Source: a bacterium (GTDB lineage: Bacteria > CLD3 > SB21). From it: DNA of 64,000 nucleotides. The first letter of the stretch is position 1, and every line of letters starts with the position of its first letter. Shown one piece after another: positions 43,053 to 52,817 of the stretch. The stretch spans positions 119,814 to 183,813 of the forward strand of contig WBUR01000001.1 of NCBI GenBank assembly GCA_008933615.1, in the 5' to 3' direction. Below the pieces are notes generated by a model, which had not been told where the DNA came from, did not search any database, and saw only the letters and a program-made list of their open reading frames with translations. Both the position numbers and the translations under genes were made by a program.

Positions 43053-43197
43053 GCAACTTTTGAAGATGTAGAGACGTAGTATGATGGCCGCACGAAAGCA
43101 CTAAAAAGGTGGAGGTTGTTCCCTAACAGAAAATTGAAATAAAAATATTTTACATCTTTCGTGCTTTCTTGTATCAATAAACACTCTGCGGTTTTCT

Positions 43198-43623
43198 ATG
43201 AAAATGTGCCCCACCTGTACTACGAACAATGTCGACGATGCCGCGAAATGCGAGCGCTGCGGCTACGTATTCCCCGTCCCGAAACGCACCTACAATTATC
43301 CCAAAGATATTATCACACATTCAGAAGATCATTCGCCATCGATGCGCGCAAAGGCAGCCATGATCCTTGGCGTTACCGGAATGATAAGCGTATTTTTTGT
43401 TGTTTTTTGCGCGCCAATCCCGGGTATCATTGCTATCTTGCTGGGTAACCGTGAATTGAAAGCATTGAAGAAGGCGCCTTATTCATCCAAAGGCGAAACG
43501 TATGCCAATATCGGCGTGTGGGGCGGATGGATTTCGACTACAATAGGATTATTAATGATCGGACTGGGTACAACGGTGACTTTTTGGTTTTATAATTGGT
43601 TCAAAGAAACTTTTATATATTAG
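43198..43623 (+). CDS. Zinc-ribbon DUF4190-like membrane protein
   Basis: A 141-residue protein. Two CxxC pairs at the N-terminus (MCPTCTTNN, then CERCGYVFP) form a zinc ribbon. Two hydrophobic segments follow (about 63-86 and 105-130), separated by GNRELKALKKAPYSSKGE, the signature of DUF4190-type small membrane proteins. Function is unknown; in many genomes such proteins accompany envelope or stress functions. Either Met1 or Met3 could be the start. Confidence 0.75.
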   Translation: MKMCPTCTTNNVDDAAKCERCGYVFPVPKRTYNYPKDIITHSEDHSPSMRAKAAMILGVTGMISVFFVVFCAPIPGIIAILLGNRELKALKKAPYSSKGETYANIGVWGGWISTTIGLLMIGLGTTVTFWFYNWFKETFIY

Positions 43624-43752
43624 AAATTATCCGGACAGCTCACCTACATTAATTTCTTCCAGCCGATGGGGCTAATTACTCGGTTAAAACATTTCTGGGC
43701 GAATCTGCGAAATCTGCGGGATTACCATAACAGCTGCAAAAAATGCTAGAAT

Positions 43753-44568
43753 CTAATACGATTCGTTCTTACCTGGAAATGATCCGCTCTTAACGTCCGC
43801 GTGATAATTTCTGAACGCCTTACGCATGGCCTTTGCCAATTCCGCATAACGCCTTACAAAACGCGGATGAAATTTTTCATACAACCCCAGCATATCGTGC
43901 GTCACCAATATCTGCCCGTCGCAATGACCGCCCGCGCCGATGCCGATCGTCGGTATCGAGACCGCTTTTGAAATTTTCATGGATAAAGCAGCAGGAATCT
44001 TTTCAAGTACGAGCGCAAATATGCCGGCTTTCTCCAGCGCTATTGCGTCTTTCAGAATCTTATCTGCCTCCGCTTTACTTGTTCCGCGCGTCCGATAAGT
44101 GCCGAATTTATGGATGGACTGAGGCATGAGGCCTAAGTGGCCCATAACGGGAATTCCAATTTCAACAAGCCGCTTGATCGTTGGCAGGAATTCAATACCG
44201 CCTTCCAATTTGATAGCTTCCGCATGGCTCTCTTTCATGAATCGGCCGGCATTACGAATAGCTTCTTCGACGCTGACATGATAACTCATGAATGGCATAT
44301 CCGCTACCACTAACGCGCGTTTAACAGATTTTGTAACCACTCTGACGTGATACAACATCTCCTCCATGGTCATAGGAAGCGTGGTCTCATTACCTGCAAA
44401 AACGGTACTGGCTGAATCTCCGACCAGAATAATATCAATCGACGATTCATCCAATAAACTTGCTATAATATGGTCGTAGGCTGTTAAAGCGGAAATTTTT
44501 TCACCGGCTCGTTTCATTTTTCGCAGCTGTTCCGTAGTAATTTTTGTTGTTTCAGAATGGGTTGACAT
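43753..44568 (-). CDS. panB: 3-methyl-2-oxobutanoate hydroxymethyltransferase
   Basis: A 271-residue enzyme of pantothenate (coenzyme A) synthesis that transfers a hydroxymethyl group from 5,10-methylene-THF to alpha-ketoisovalerate. Motifs match PanB: ISALTAYDHIIASLLDESSI, LVGDSASTVFAGNETTLPMT, VVADMPFMSY, EAIKLEGGIE, GIPVMGHLGLMPQS and IPTIGIGAGGHCDGQILVTH. Length is normal. It lies downstream of mnmA on the same strand, separated by a terminator, so it is expressed separately. Confidence 0.97.
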   Translation of the reverse strand: MSTHSETTKITTEQLRKMKRAGEKISALTAYDHIIASLLDESSIDIILVGDSASTVFAGNETTLPMTMEEMLYHVRVVTKSVKRALVVADMPFMSYHVSVEEAIRNAGRFMKESHAEAIKLEGGIEFLPTIKRLVEIGIPVMGHLGLMPQSIHKFGTYRTRGTSKAEADKILKDAIALEKAGIFALVLEKIPAALSMKISKAVSIPTIGIGAGGHCDGQILVTHDMLGLYEKFHPRFVRRYAELAKAMRKAFRNYHADVKSGSFPGKNESY

Positions 44569-44585
44569 GTAGATCCTTAAAAATT

Positions 44586-44612
44586 AAAAGCGAAGTTTAT
44601 CTTCGCTTTTGT
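44586..44612 (-). terminator. Rho-independent terminator after mnmA
   Basis: AAAAGCGAAG pairs with CTTCGCTTTT around a short loop; on the reverse strand it is followed by T-rich sequence. Confidence 0.8.
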
Positions 44613-44637
44613 ATACATAAGAAAGTTTTATTTCTTT

Positions 44638-45777
44638 TTATAGAGCGGCCATTTCAGGTTTGTGCTTCATTATTTTATCAATGATACCGCCGCCGATCAC
44701 TTCATCGTCATTGTAAAAAACAACCGATTGACCCGGCGTTATTGCATGCTGCGGAAGATCAAATACTACCTGAGTTTCTCCAGTTTCATTTTCAGATAAA
44801 ATTCCCGGGTGCCCTTGGTCATTATAACGGATCTTTGCGGTAACGGGTATTTCGCCGTCTATTCTATCGTGGCGTATCAAATTTACATCTTTCGCCGTCA
44901 ACCCCTCTGCCAGCAGATCGTCTTTTGCGCCAACATATATGATATTGTCTTTCGAACTGATCTCAGTCACGTAGACGGGTGCATTCATTGCAACTCCGAC
45001 CCCGCGGCGCTGTCCGATTGTATAAAATGGATATCCGTCATGTTCTCCCACAACCTGCCCCTGCTGCGTCATAATCTTCCCGTGAGCTAATTTATCCTCA
45101 AGCCCATTTATTTTTTCTTTTAAAAAACGGTTATAATTATTATCCGTAATGAAACAAATTTCCTGGCTCTCTTTTTTCTGTGCGGTACGCAATCCCGTTC
45201 TGACTGCATAATCCCGAACTTCATCTTTGGTCATTTCGCCAATGGGAAAAAGAGTCATGGCCAGCGCTTTTTGACGAATGCCCCACAGCGCATACGATTG
45301 GTCTTTTTTCAAATTATAACTTTTACGAAGAGTATATTGACCCGTGGCTTCGTCGATTACGGATCGCGCATAGTGGCCGGTTGCAACATAATCAGCGCCG
45401 AGATGTTTTGCCTTCGTCAAAAACGTTCCCCATTTAATATGCTTATTACACATTACGCACGGGTTCGGTGTACGGCCTTCGAGGTATTCATTAACAAAAT
45501 TATCGATAACTGATTTACCGAATTCGTCGCTGAGATCCCAGACGAAATGCGGGGCACCGATCTGTTCGCAAACGACGCGCGCGTCATGCACGGTGTCGAT
45601 GGAACAGCAGCCGCTTTCGCGATTGACGCCGCCGATGTCGTCATAATTCCATAACTTCATGGTAACGCCGATAATATCAAAACCCTGTTCTTTCAGCAAC
45701 GCTGCAGAGACTGAACTGTCCACTCCGCCGCTCATGGCGACGACGACGGTTTTTTTATTTTTAATCAATATTTCCAT
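44638..45777 (-). CDS. mnmA: tRNA-specific 2-thiouridylase MnmA
   Basis: A 379-residue enzyme that makes 2-thiouridine at position 34 of Lys, Glu and Gln tRNAs. The PP-loop VVAMSGGVDSSVSA is near the N-terminus. Catalytic Cys are in NPCVMCNKHIKW and in SQEICFI. The C-terminal beta-barrel ends with AITPGQSVVFYNDDEVIGGG. All hallmarks of MnmA are intact and length is normal. The upstream gap of about 210 bp holds no other gene. Confidence 0.97.
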   Translation of the reverse strand: MEILIKNKKTVVVAMSGGVDSSVSAALLKEQGFDIIGVTMKLWNYDDIGGVNRESGCCSIDTVHDARVVCEQIGAPHFVWDLSDEFGKSVIDNFVNEYLEGRTPNPCVMCNKHIKWGTFLTKAKHLGADYVATGHYARSVIDEATGQYTLRKSYNLKKDQSYALWGIRQKALAMTLFPIGEMTKDEVRDYAVRTGLRTAQKKESQEICFITDNNYNRFLKEKINGLEDKLAHGKIMTQQGQVVGEHDGYPFYTIGQRRGVGVAMNAPVYVTEISSKDNIIYVGAKDDLLAEGLTAKDVNLIRHDRIDGEIPVTAKIRYNDQGHPGILSENETGETQVVFDLPQHAITPGQSVVFYNDDEVIGGGIIDKIMKHKPEMAAL

Positions 45778-45988
45778 ACATCATTCTGTAAAAATCTTTT
45801 TAGCCCATAAAAAAACCTTAATGCAACTAGAAAACTCCATTTTCACTCTGGTCTTGTTCTTGAGAGAGTGTGTTATGCTCGTAATAATTTTCTTTCACCT
45901 GGAAGTCTGTTCCTTAATTCATAAAAGATTCTTACAGAAAGACAAGACAGCACACGCTCAAAGAGCGAACTTCAGAGAATTCTTTCGA

Positions 45989-46645
45989 TCAGAAATTCAT
46001 GTGAAAACCAAGTTGAAAATTATCAAATCTTTTTCTTAGCCCTAAATGGTTCGGAAACCTAAGAAACTGATACTTAAGATCAAGCCCGTAAGCGCTTTGG
46101 CCGGGTTTTCCGAAATCGGCGCCAAATCCTAAAGATGCCGTTGGAGCAAACTGGCTTGACCTAAAATCAAATTTGGTAACGCTGTCCAATCTCGATCTGC
46201 TGATATCGCCGTCAAAATACCAGCCCTTAACCACACCTGCGGAAAACATAACAAATGGACGCAGTGTATTGGAAATACTTTCGCCAAGAATTCTTCTTTT
46301 GACGCTGAATTGTAATGGCAACATCAGGATGGTTTCTGAATTAATGGTCTCGATATAACCTGTATAAGGGTTAATAGCCTGCTGTTCGTCTTTTCCCCTG
46401 ACCCAAAACATGTCAAGCGACGTACTGAAAAAAGTATATTTTGCCGGTTTTATGCTGTACATGGTACCCAACACAAATCCCGTAGAAGAGATCTGAACGT
46501 TGAAACCCCAGCCGCCATGAATTCGCTGCTCCCCCGATTCGTAATTTTGCTCATAATAGGGATCTGAATCCGGCTCAGCCTGAGCCCACATCGGCTGTAC
46601 GGCACACAGCACTAATAAAACGCCAAATATAATGTATCTTTTCAT
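45989..46645 (-). CDS. Outer-membrane beta-barrel protein
   Basis: A 218-residue protein with a signal peptide ending MWAQA. Strand-like segments such as GGWGFNVQISSTGFVLGTMY and FAPTASLGFGADF, and the final residue Phe in FQLGFHMNF, are typical of outer-membrane barrels. The start at 46645 is chosen because the AGAAGG ribosome-binding site is at good spacing; an upstream GTG would add three residues. It ends an operon of five genes (hybrid kinase, cofG-like, upp, anti-sigma kinase, this gene). Its function is unknown. Confidence 0.65.
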   Translation of the reverse strand: MKRYIIFGVLLVLCAVQPMWAQAEPDSDPYYEQNYESGEQRIHGGWGFNVQISSTGFVLGTMYSIKPAKYTFFSTSLDMFWVRGKDEQQAINPYTGYIETINSETILMLPLQFSVKRRILGESISNTLRPFVMFSAGVVKGWYFDGDISRSRLDSVTKFDFRSSQFAPTASLGFGADFGKPGQSAYGLDLKYQFLRFPNHLGLRKRFDNFQLGFHMNF

Positions 46646-46666
46646 TATCAACACCTTCTTAAAGGT

Positions 46667-47134
46667 TTATGAATGTTCTATTTTTTTTATGATTTTTACT
46701 TCCGTTCCCTGATCGCTTACCTGAAATTGAACATCGTCCATAATGGACTTTAAAATAAAAATACCGCGTCCGCTTTCCTTTAATAAATTTTCCGGGTCAA
46801 GCGGGTTCCCAATAGCCGTTGGATCAAACCCTTTTCCCTGATCCTTAATATATACGCACACCTCGTTGTTGTCAAAATAAAAACTGATGGTAACTTTCTT
46901 TTCAAAGTCAAATTTATTACCGTGCATGATCGCATTATTCGTTAGCTCCGTAATTGCAATGGCAAGATTATCTCTGTCATCGTCCGGAATTTCATGCTGC
47001 AGGGTAACCTTTTCCGTTATTTCTTCGACCTCGCTCAATTTCTCGAGTAAGCTCGGGATCACCAATTGATAATCGGGAGAACGCTGCTGATCTTTTGGTA
47101 TATGGTTCACGGATAATTTCTTATTTTGTTCCAT
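46667..47134 (-). CDS. Anti-sigma-factor-type serine/threonine kinase (RsbW/SpoIIAB-like)
   Basis: A 155-residue HATPase_c protein of the RsbW/BtrW group. The N-box is [17 protein letters not shown], the G1 box is [10 protein letters not shown] and the G2 box is [10 protein letters not shown]. It lacks a dimerisation histidine. The start at 47134 follows a GGAGACAGG ribosome-binding region and lies within the end of upp, overlapping by 14 bp; an upstream ATG would overlap far more. It probably binds a sigma factor or a STAS antagonist, as in partner switching. A STAS gene is at 51648-51992 on the same strand. Confidence 0.85.
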   Translation of the reverse strand: MEQNKKLSVNHIPKDQQRSPDYQLVIPSLLEKLSEVEEITEKVTLQHEIPDDDRDNLAIAITELTNNAIMHGNKFDFEKKVTISFYFDNNEVCVYIKDQGKGFDPTAIGNPLDPENLLKESGRGIFILKSIMDDVQFQVSDQGTEVKIIKKIEHS

Positions 47135-47756
47135 ATAACCTGTCTCCCGCATCGCCCAAGCCCGGCACAATGTACCCGAGGTCATTTAGCTTTCTATCCA
47201 CACTAGCTGTATAGATCATTACGTCGGGATGATCCGTTTGCATTTTTTTTATTCCTTCCGGAGCCGAAACAAGAGAAAGACATTTTAATTTTTTAGCGTT
47301 TCTTTTTTTGAGTAATGCGATAGCCGCTGAGGAACTTCCGCCGGTTGCAAGCATAGGATCCAGCATTATGACGATCGCCTCAGGCATGACCGGTGGAAAT
47401 TTAGCATAATACTCGACCGGTTGCAGCGTTTTTTCATCTCGGTAAAGGCCTATATGTCCTACTTTTGCATTGGGAATAAGATCCAACGCGCCATCCAGCA
47501 TACCTAAGCCCGCTCGTAACACAGGTACTAATATAACATAATCTTTCAGTACTTTGGAGGTTGTTTTTTCCAGAGGCGTTTCTACTTCAATGTCTTTGGT
47601 CTGCAGATCTTCGGTAATTTCAAATAACATCAACGCCGTGATCTCGCTCAGAAGTTTACGGAATTCGCGCGTACTTGTATTCTTGTCGCGCAAATAGGTC
47701 AACTTTTGCTGAACGAGCGGATGCGATATCACTTTAACATTTGGGAATGTTTGCAT
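47121..47756 (-). CDS. upp: Uracil phosphoribosyltransferase
   Basis: A 211-residue enzyme converting uracil and PRPP to UMP. The PRPP loop is [19 protein letters not shown], with [14 protein letters not shown] and the C-terminal [10 protein letters not shown] that contacts uracil. Length is normal. The stop codon overlaps the start of the anti-sigma kinase gene, and the CofG-like gene ends only 2 bp upstream, so these genes are translationally linked. Confidence 0.97.
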   Translation of the reverse strand: MQTFPNVKVISHPLVQQKLTYLRDKNTSTREFRKLLSEITALMLFEITEDLQTKDIEVETPLEKTTSKVLKDYVILVPVLRAGLGMLDGALDLIPNAKVGHIGLYRDEKTLQPVEYYAKFPPVMPEAIVIMLDPMLATGGSSSAAIALLKKRNAKKLKCLSLVSAPEGIKKMQTDHPDVMIYTASVDRKLNDLGYIVPGLGDAGDRLYGTK

Positions 47757-47758
47757 AA

Positions 47759-48742
47759 CTAATTCCGGTATGACATATATTCTTTTTTGTTAATCCATTC
47801 GTTTATCGTGGCTTGAAGATGCTCAGAAAGCCGCATGCGTTTAAACATCGTTTCAAATATGGGAAAACGCGCTTTAAGGCCGTAACCTTTTTTAATTATC
47901 ATACGTTCTATTTCAGTCAACTTCGGAAAAGCGCTCCCCCAGTCTATCCCGTCGGTTCCCTCATAGACATGGCCGATATCGTCAACGCCGTTTACATTTT
48001 CATCCAGCCATGGACAGGAAGATTGTATCGGTACGCTTACTGCAACATTGGGCATCATCTTTTTGCAATATTTGATCAGAAGCTGCAGTTCTCCGGCCGA
48101 CACATCTGAAGTCTGGAAATGTCCATCCGAAAATACGCATTGAAAAACCACCGATTGAATGTGCTTATGTTTTTCATGTAATTCTTCAATGGCGCCTAAT
48201 GTTGCAAAACCGTCGTCAATACTTTCACCGGCGCCTAACAAAATACCTGTTGTGACCGGAATCTGAAGCAATCCCGCATCGGAGATACATTCCATTCTTT
48301 CGTCAATACTTTTGTCCTTTTGAATGGTAGCCACAAAGTCGGTATTGATATTTTCCAAAAACAAGTTCATCGAAGCCATATACGGGGCCAGCGTTTCCAG
48401 TTGTGCATAAGTCATAGGGCCTATATCGAGTGACGGTAAGAGCCCGTTCTCCAGTATGAGATGACATACGTCGCGTACGTATTCCGTATACGATGCATAA
48501 CCTTGTTTATTCAGTTGTTCGGATATTTCCGGAAGTTCTTCAAGAGCTTGCCCCGCTGTTACCGTCACCTCACAGATTCCGGATACAGAATGTTTCTGAA
48601 GTTCAGTTTCTATTTCGTCGAATGTGAGAAGCGTGCCGTCATTCCGTTTGAACGTACAATAATTGCAGTGAACTCCACACGAACGCGTTAACGGCAATAG
48701 AAGACTATGCGAATACGTCAGAACCGGTTTCTCCATCGTCAC
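47759..48742 (-). CDS. CofG-like radical SAM protein
   Basis: A 327-residue radical SAM enzyme. Cluster cysteines 22, 26 and 29 in [11 protein letters not shown] have the spacing of the CofG/CofH group. Further features of the CofG subfamily are [45 protein letters not shown] and [15 protein letters not shown]. CofG is one half of FO synthase in F420 synthesis, with CofH as partner. No cofH or other F420 gene is in the window, so the product may serve another reaction. It starts an overlapping set with upp and the anti-sigma kinase. Confidence 0.8.
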   Translation of the reverse strand: MTMEKPVLTYSHSLLLPLTRSCGVHCNYCTFKRNDGTLLTFDEIETELQKHSVSGICEVTVTAGQALEELPEISEQLNKQGYASYTEYVRDVCHLILENGLLPSLDIGPMTYAQLETLAPYMASMNLFLENINTDFVATIQKDKSIDERMECISDAGLLQIPVTTGILLGAGESIDDGFATLGAIEELHEKHKHIQSVVFQCVFSDGHFQTSDVSAGELQLLIKYCKKMMPNVAVSVPIQSSCPWLDENVNGVDDIGHVYEGTDGIDWGSAFPKLTEIERMIIKKGYGLKARFPIFETMFKRMRLSEHLQATINEWINKKEYMSYRN

Positions 48743-48757
48743 TCAGAATCTCTTTAT

Positions 48758-49981
48758 TTATATGGAATTGACTGGAACATGTTTCAAAGGAATAATCAAA
48801 TGAATTGCCGTGCCGGTATTAGTTCCCTCGCTTTCGGCCCAAACTTTCCCGTTATGTTCCTCCATCGTTCCCCGCACGATAGTCAAACCGAGCCCGCTTC
48901 CGCCCCCCATAAATTTGTGTTTACTTGTCCGGTGTTGGTCTGCATCGCCCAGCTGATAGAATTTTTCAAATATTTTTTCAAGTTCCGCTTTTGGAATTCC
49001 GATCCCGTTATCTTTACAAATTATATGCGCTGCGTCATTTTCAACCGAACCGTTAAATTCGATCAGAGCGCCATCCTGTGAATATTTCATAGCATTACTG
49101 AGCAGATTAATTACAACCTGATACATACGGTTGCTGTCCGCCTCAATGTAAATTGCAGGGATGTTATTGACCACTTTCTGCTTTCGCTCGTTAACAAAAA
49201 TCTTCAGCGCATCAGCGCCTTCATTAACCAGATCTTGCAGGTTAAACGTACTGATATTGAGTTTAAGTTTATGTGAATCAATTCGCAGCACGGACAATAC
49301 ATCCTCGATAAGATCAATCAGACGCGTGGTGCCTTTGTACGCATTTTCCACAATTTCTTTCTGATCTTTTTGAAATTCTCCCATGGCGCCTGACATGAGC
49401 AATTCCAAATTACCGGAAATGATAGACGCGGGTGTGCGCAGTTCGTGGCTCGATATGACCATAAAACGTGTCTTAAGTTCATCCAGCCTTTTTAATTCTT
49501 TATAACTGTTTTCAAGCGCTTCATTTTTTATTTTTAATTCTTCGAGAAGACTGAAGTTTTGTTTGGTCGTTTCATAATGCTCTACGGCGCGCTTGACCGT
49601 CATGACTATCTCTTCACGGCTCCACGGCTTGGTCACATAACGGTACACGTGGCCCATGTTGATCGCATCAACCAGCGCGTTAATATCCGTGTATCCTGTC
49701 AGAAGGATACGTATGGTATACGGATATTTTTCTCGGGCTTTTTGCAGCAATTCAACGCCGGTCATTTCCGGCATACGCTGATCGCTCACGATCACGGCAA
49801 ATTCCTGCCTTTCAAGCAGTTTGAGCGCTTCCTGCGCGCTGATGGCCGTGTGGACATTGTACTCACGGCGAAACGTACGTTTAAGCAGGTCAAGATTGTC
49901 AATTTCATCGTCAACGACCAGGATGTCTTGCATAGGTCTCTGTACGTCCACCGGAGCCGTTGATACTGTCGCTTCCGTCAC
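48758..49981 (-). CDS. Receiver-histidine kinase hybrid
   Basis: A 407-residue protein. The N-terminal receiver (about 17-130) has VVDDEIDNLDLLKRTFRRE, the phosphoacceptor in VIVSDQRMPEMTG and LLTGYTD. A short coiled-coil linker (about 140-170) leads to HisKA with the H-box ISSHELRTPASIISGNLEL and a HATPase with NLLSNAMKYSQDGA and GGGSGLGLTIVRG. There are no membrane segments, so it is cytoplasmic. The domain order receiver-kinase suggests it is controlled by phosphorylation of its own receiver. It probably has 16 bp to the cofG-like gene. Confidence 0.9.
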   Translation of the reverse strand: MTEATVSTAPVDVQRPMQDILVVDDEIDNLDLLKRTFRREYNVHTAISAQEALKLLERQEFAVIVSDQRMPEMTGVELLQKAREKYPYTIRILLTGYTDINALVDAINMGHVYRYVTKPWSREEIVMTVKRAVEHYETTKQNFSLLEELKIKNEALENSYKELKRLDELKTRFMVISSHELRTPASIISGNLELLMSGAMGEFQKDQKEIVENAYKGTTRLIDLIEDVLSVLRIDSHKLKLNISTFNLQDLVNEGADALKIFVNERKQKVVNNIPAIYIEADSNRMYQVVINLLSNAMKYSQDGALIEFNGSVENDAAHIICKDNGIGIPKAELEKIFEKFYQLGDADQHRTSKHKFMGGGSGLGLTIVRGTMEEHNGKVWAESEGTNTGTAIHLIIPLKHVPVNSI

Positions 49982-50042
49982 GGTTGCTCCCTTTTACAAT
50001 TATTGTTAGAAATCTGACATTTCGTACCGGGGTTTGAAATTT

Positions 50043-50699
50043 TTACCATTGAACCCTCCAACATAAATAAACCGTATTTAAGCTGGGATCATAAGCTATA
50101 TCCATTTTATCTTTGAATTTATATAAATGCGCATCCACATAAGCGTCAACCATGCCGAGCAAATGAGAAATGGCAAAATACCATCCGTATACATTCCGAT
50201 CATTCAATGCGCCGTCTAATCGTGCCGTTAAATTATTATAACGGCTTTGTAATATTTGCTTCTGCTCCGTTGTCAAGAAAGGATCGGTATTAATCTGACG
50301 GTTAATTTGTTTCCGCTGATGCTCAATGCGGTTTACTTTTTTGTTCTTACCCAGGTAAACACTTATCAGCGATACATCGGCGATCATAAAAACCGGGGCC
50401 TTCCATTTGCTGTCATTATACCATTGCCCCCACCCCGGAATCAAAAAGGATCTGCCTACTGCGCCCCAGGGCGAACGGAACAAGGTGTCAATGGCAAACG
50501 CGCGATTTTGCGACATCGCTATTCCTTTAACCGCCGACGTCGTATCGCCAAGAAGCATGATTCCTGAAGAATTTGCGTCACTTGTGCTGTCGGATTCAAC
50601 TTGCGCATGTATTTCAAAGAGCAAACCGGAACTGCAAATACAAAGCGTCGCAACACTAAAACTTATTTTCAAAAAACTATTCAGGTAATGATTAATCAT
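50043..50699 (-). CDS. DUF5683 membrane protein
   Basis: A 218-residue protein with a signal segment and a DUF5683 domain: SPWGAVGRSFLIPGWGQWYN then DSKWKAPVFMIADVSLIS (hydrophobic), a charged helical stretch and YGWYFAISHLLGMVDAYVDA then HLYKFKDK. DUF5683 proteins occur widely in FCB bacteria next to cell-envelope genes, but function is unknown. The final residues NTVYLCWRVQW end in an aromatic residue. It overlaps the histone-deacetylase-like gene by 8 bp. Confidence 0.8.
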   Translation of the reverse strand: MINHYLNSFLKISFSVATLCICSSGLLFEIHAQVESDSTSDANSSGIMLLGDTTSAVKGIAMSQNRAFAIDTLFRSPWGAVGRSFLIPGWGQWYNDSKWKAPVFMIADVSLISVYLGKNKKVNRIEHQRKQINRQINTDPFLTTEQKQILQSRYNNLTARLDGALNDRNVYGWYFAISHLLGMVDAYVDAHLYKFKDKMDIAYDPSLNTVYLCWRVQW

Positions 50700-51633
50700 G
50701 CATCAAAACCCGTAAATGAGCAGAGACAGAATCGGCAAGCGCGGTCAAATGATAACCTCCTTCAAGAACCGAAACCAGCCGGCCATTGCAGTAACGTGTT
50801 GCAGAGTCTTTGACTACATGTGTCATATCGGCAAAGCCTTCGGTGCTCACATCCATCTGCGCCAACGAGTCTTCACGGTGCGCATCAAATCCGGCAGAAA
50901 TCAATATCAAATCAGGCCGAAAAGAACTCAGGCAGTCCTGAAGTTCATTTTGAAAAACGTAAAAATAGTCTTTATCGCCGTATCCGGCAGGAACTGGGAT
51001 ATTACACGTGAATCCTTTTCCCTTACCTTTCCCGGTTTCTTCTTTCCTACCGGTGCCGGGGTACAAAGGAAATTGATGTATGCTGAAATAAAACACCGTG
51101 TCATCTTCGTAAAAAATTTCCTGAGTCCCGTTTCCGTGGTGAACATCCCAATCCAGAATAAAAACTTTTTTTAAATCATGGACTTCTTGCGCGTATCGCG
51201 CCCCTACTGCAACATTATTAAGCAAACAAAAACCCATTGCTCTGTCCGATTCTGCATGATGTCCCGGAGGGCGTACAGCGCAAAAAATGTTGCTGCACTT
51301 TCCGTTCATTACGCTATCGATACCTGCCATCACACCGCCGCATGCCGTCAACGCCGCATCGAATGAAACCGGATTTACAAAAGTGTCCGCATCCAAATAC
51401 CGCGTTTCACGAGAAGCCGCTTCTTTTATTTTATCAATGTGGCCGCGTGTATGACAACGCGCCAAAGAGTTCTCTTCCGCTTTACGAGCTGATATTGGGA
51501 TCAGGTTTTCAGATAATTTGTTTCTCTGTATTTCATCAAGAATCTTGCGGAGCCTTTCAGGACACTCAGGATGGCTGCCGGTTTCGTCCCGGTGCAGCAG
51601 GTAAATGGGATCCGTTACGAAACCGGTACTCAC
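50692..51633 (-). CDS. Histone deacetylase-family (AcuC-like) protein
   Basis: A 313-residue enzyme of the arginase/deacetylase fold. Metal-site motifs are DWDVHHGNGTQEIFY and SAGFDAHREDSLAQM. The catalytic His pair is in VRPPGHHAESDRAMGFCLLN. It is the size and motif set of bacterial HDAC-like amidohydrolases (acetoin utilisation/acetylpolyamine type). The substrate is unknown: acetylated proteins or polyamines. It ends 8 bp inside the DUF5683 gene and starts 14 bp after the STAS gene. Confidence 0.9.
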   Translation of the reverse strand: MSTGFVTDPIYLLHRDETGSHPECPERLRKILDEIQRNKLSENLIPISARKAEENSLARCHTRGHIDKIKEAASRETRYLDADTFVNPVSFDAALTACGGVMAGIDSVMNGKCSNIFCAVRPPGHHAESDRAMGFCLLNNVAVGARYAQEVHDLKKVFILDWDVHHGNGTQEIFYEDDTVFYFSIHQFPLYPGTGRKEETGKGKGKGFTCNIPVPAGYGDKDYFYVFQNELQDCLSSFRPDLILISAGFDAHREDSLAQMDVSTEGFADMTHVVKDSATRYCNGRLVSVLEGGYHLTALADSVSAHLRVLMHD

Positions 51634-51647
51634 GCGAATTCGCTTTC

Positions 51648-51992
51648 TTAAGATTCATGAAAACTTTTTACAGCTTCATCAATTGTTCCGTAGGTCTTAA
51701 ATATTTTGAGAAGCTGCGTAATGATAAGCAGACTCTCCACCTTTTCTGCCACCGACGATAGTTTAAGATCGCCGTCAGCATTCCTTATCGAGGTCATACT
51801 TGACATGAGCGCGCCTAAACCGGAACTGTTCATCCACTTTACTCCGCCCAGATCCAACACGATGCGTTTTACGCCAACCTGTACTAATTCCTTTACGCGG
51901 TCATGAATTTCTGCGGTTTCCGATCCGCCCATCAGTTTTCCTTTGATAGCAAGAACATAAACGTCTCCGTGTACTTCTTCTTTGTAGCTCAT
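51648..51992 (-). CDS. STAS-domain anti-sigma factor antagonist
   Basis: A 114-residue single STAS domain: VHGDVYVLAIKGKLMGGSE, then VKRIVLDLGGVKWMNSSGLG, the serine in NSSGLG being the conserved phosphorylation site, followed by LSSVAEKVESLLIITQLLKI. It belongs to the SpoIIAA/RsbV group. It could be the partner of the anti-sigma-type kinase at 46667-47134, which lies 4.5 kb downstream on the same strand. That pairing is inferred. Confidence 0.9.
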   Translation of the reverse strand: MSYKEEVHGDVYVLAIKGKLMGGSETAEIHDRVKELVQVGVKRIVLDLGGVKWMNSSGLGALMSSMTSIRNADGDLKLSSVAEKVESLLIITQLLKIFKTYGTIDEAVKSFHES

Positions 51993-52040
51993 AACTCCTC
52001 ACCCTTTCTCTTGGTTAAACATCATGTTTTTTAAAACTCG

Positions 52041-52727
52041 TTATGATAGTTTCATTTTAATTAACATCAAAAAACCCATGGTAAGAATCAGCATACCAAC
52101 CATGAATACCGCCCAGATCAAAGTTTCATCCCTTTTGATCGAACTTTTGGCTTCCATGATAAATGAAGGATGCTTAAATAACTGCTCCACGTCGTATTTC
52201 CAGCGCGCTTGGCTTTGGTCAAACTCTCCGGAATTAACGCTGATCATTCGTCCGGGCAAGGTAGTAACAAAGTCAAACTGGATATCGGCCAGCAATACTT
52301 TAGCTGCGGCCTCATCGTTTCTTAGATCTGATTTTTTTACTTCCTCCATTACGAAAGCCGTAAAAAATTCCTCGTGATACTGAAATTCATCCTCCACTCT
52401 TCGAATGCCGATCGAACTGATACCGTCTGAAAAAATATTTTCATTCTTCGTCGATGCTCCCGCCGTCTTCGACCCGATAAGGTAAAAACTGCTGTCGGTC
52501 GCTTTTTCATAAACGTCATACCCGTTCTCGATCAGGAACTCCTTCTTAAATCGAATCGTCTCTTTAATATCCGGATTAAGTCCCAACTCTACTCTGCGAG
52601 CAATAGATCCGTCTTCATATACGATCGTACGAACCAGCGCCTTATAGCCGGACAATGACGTTTCATCTACCGGTTGTAAAAGAACGGAGAATAGCAGGAA
52701 CATGAGAACGCTGTTCACTATGATCAA
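52041..52727 (-). CDS. Membrane-anchored protein, function unknown
   Basis: A 228-residue protein with an N-terminal signal or anchor (VNSVLMFLLFSVLLQPV), an extracytoplasmic central region and a C-terminal transmembrane segment (ETLIWAVFMVGMLILTMGFL) ending in a short Lys-containing tail (IKMKLS). No domain is recognised; the layout resembles LppM-like lipid-binding proteins, but I cannot support this. It starts an apparent co-directional series with the STAS and HDAC-like genes, 48 bp before the STAS start. Confidence 0.6.
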   Translation of the reverse strand: MIIVNSVLMFLLFSVLLQPVDETSLSGYKALVRTIVYEDGSIARRVELGLNPDIKETIRFKKEFLIENGYDVYEKATDSSFYLIGSKTAGASTKNENIFSDGISSIGIRRVEDEFQYHEEFFTAFVMEEVKKSDLRNDEAAAKVLLADIQFDFVTTLPGRMISVNSGEFDQSQARWKYDVEQLFKHPSFIMEAKSSIKRDETLIWAVFMVGMLILTMGFLMLIKMKLS

Positions 52728-52817
52728 TATCCTTCTTCAAAATGAGTGATTTTAATATAAACTTATTAAAACAATAAATCAATTTCAAATAACGCGTCCA
52801 TAAACCTTAGAAATAAT

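Noticed and set aside
43690..43730. The phrase AATCTGCGAAATCTGCGGG as a regulatory element
   Set aside because: It is a short direct repeat of common words in a short gap, without hairpin or second copy in this window.
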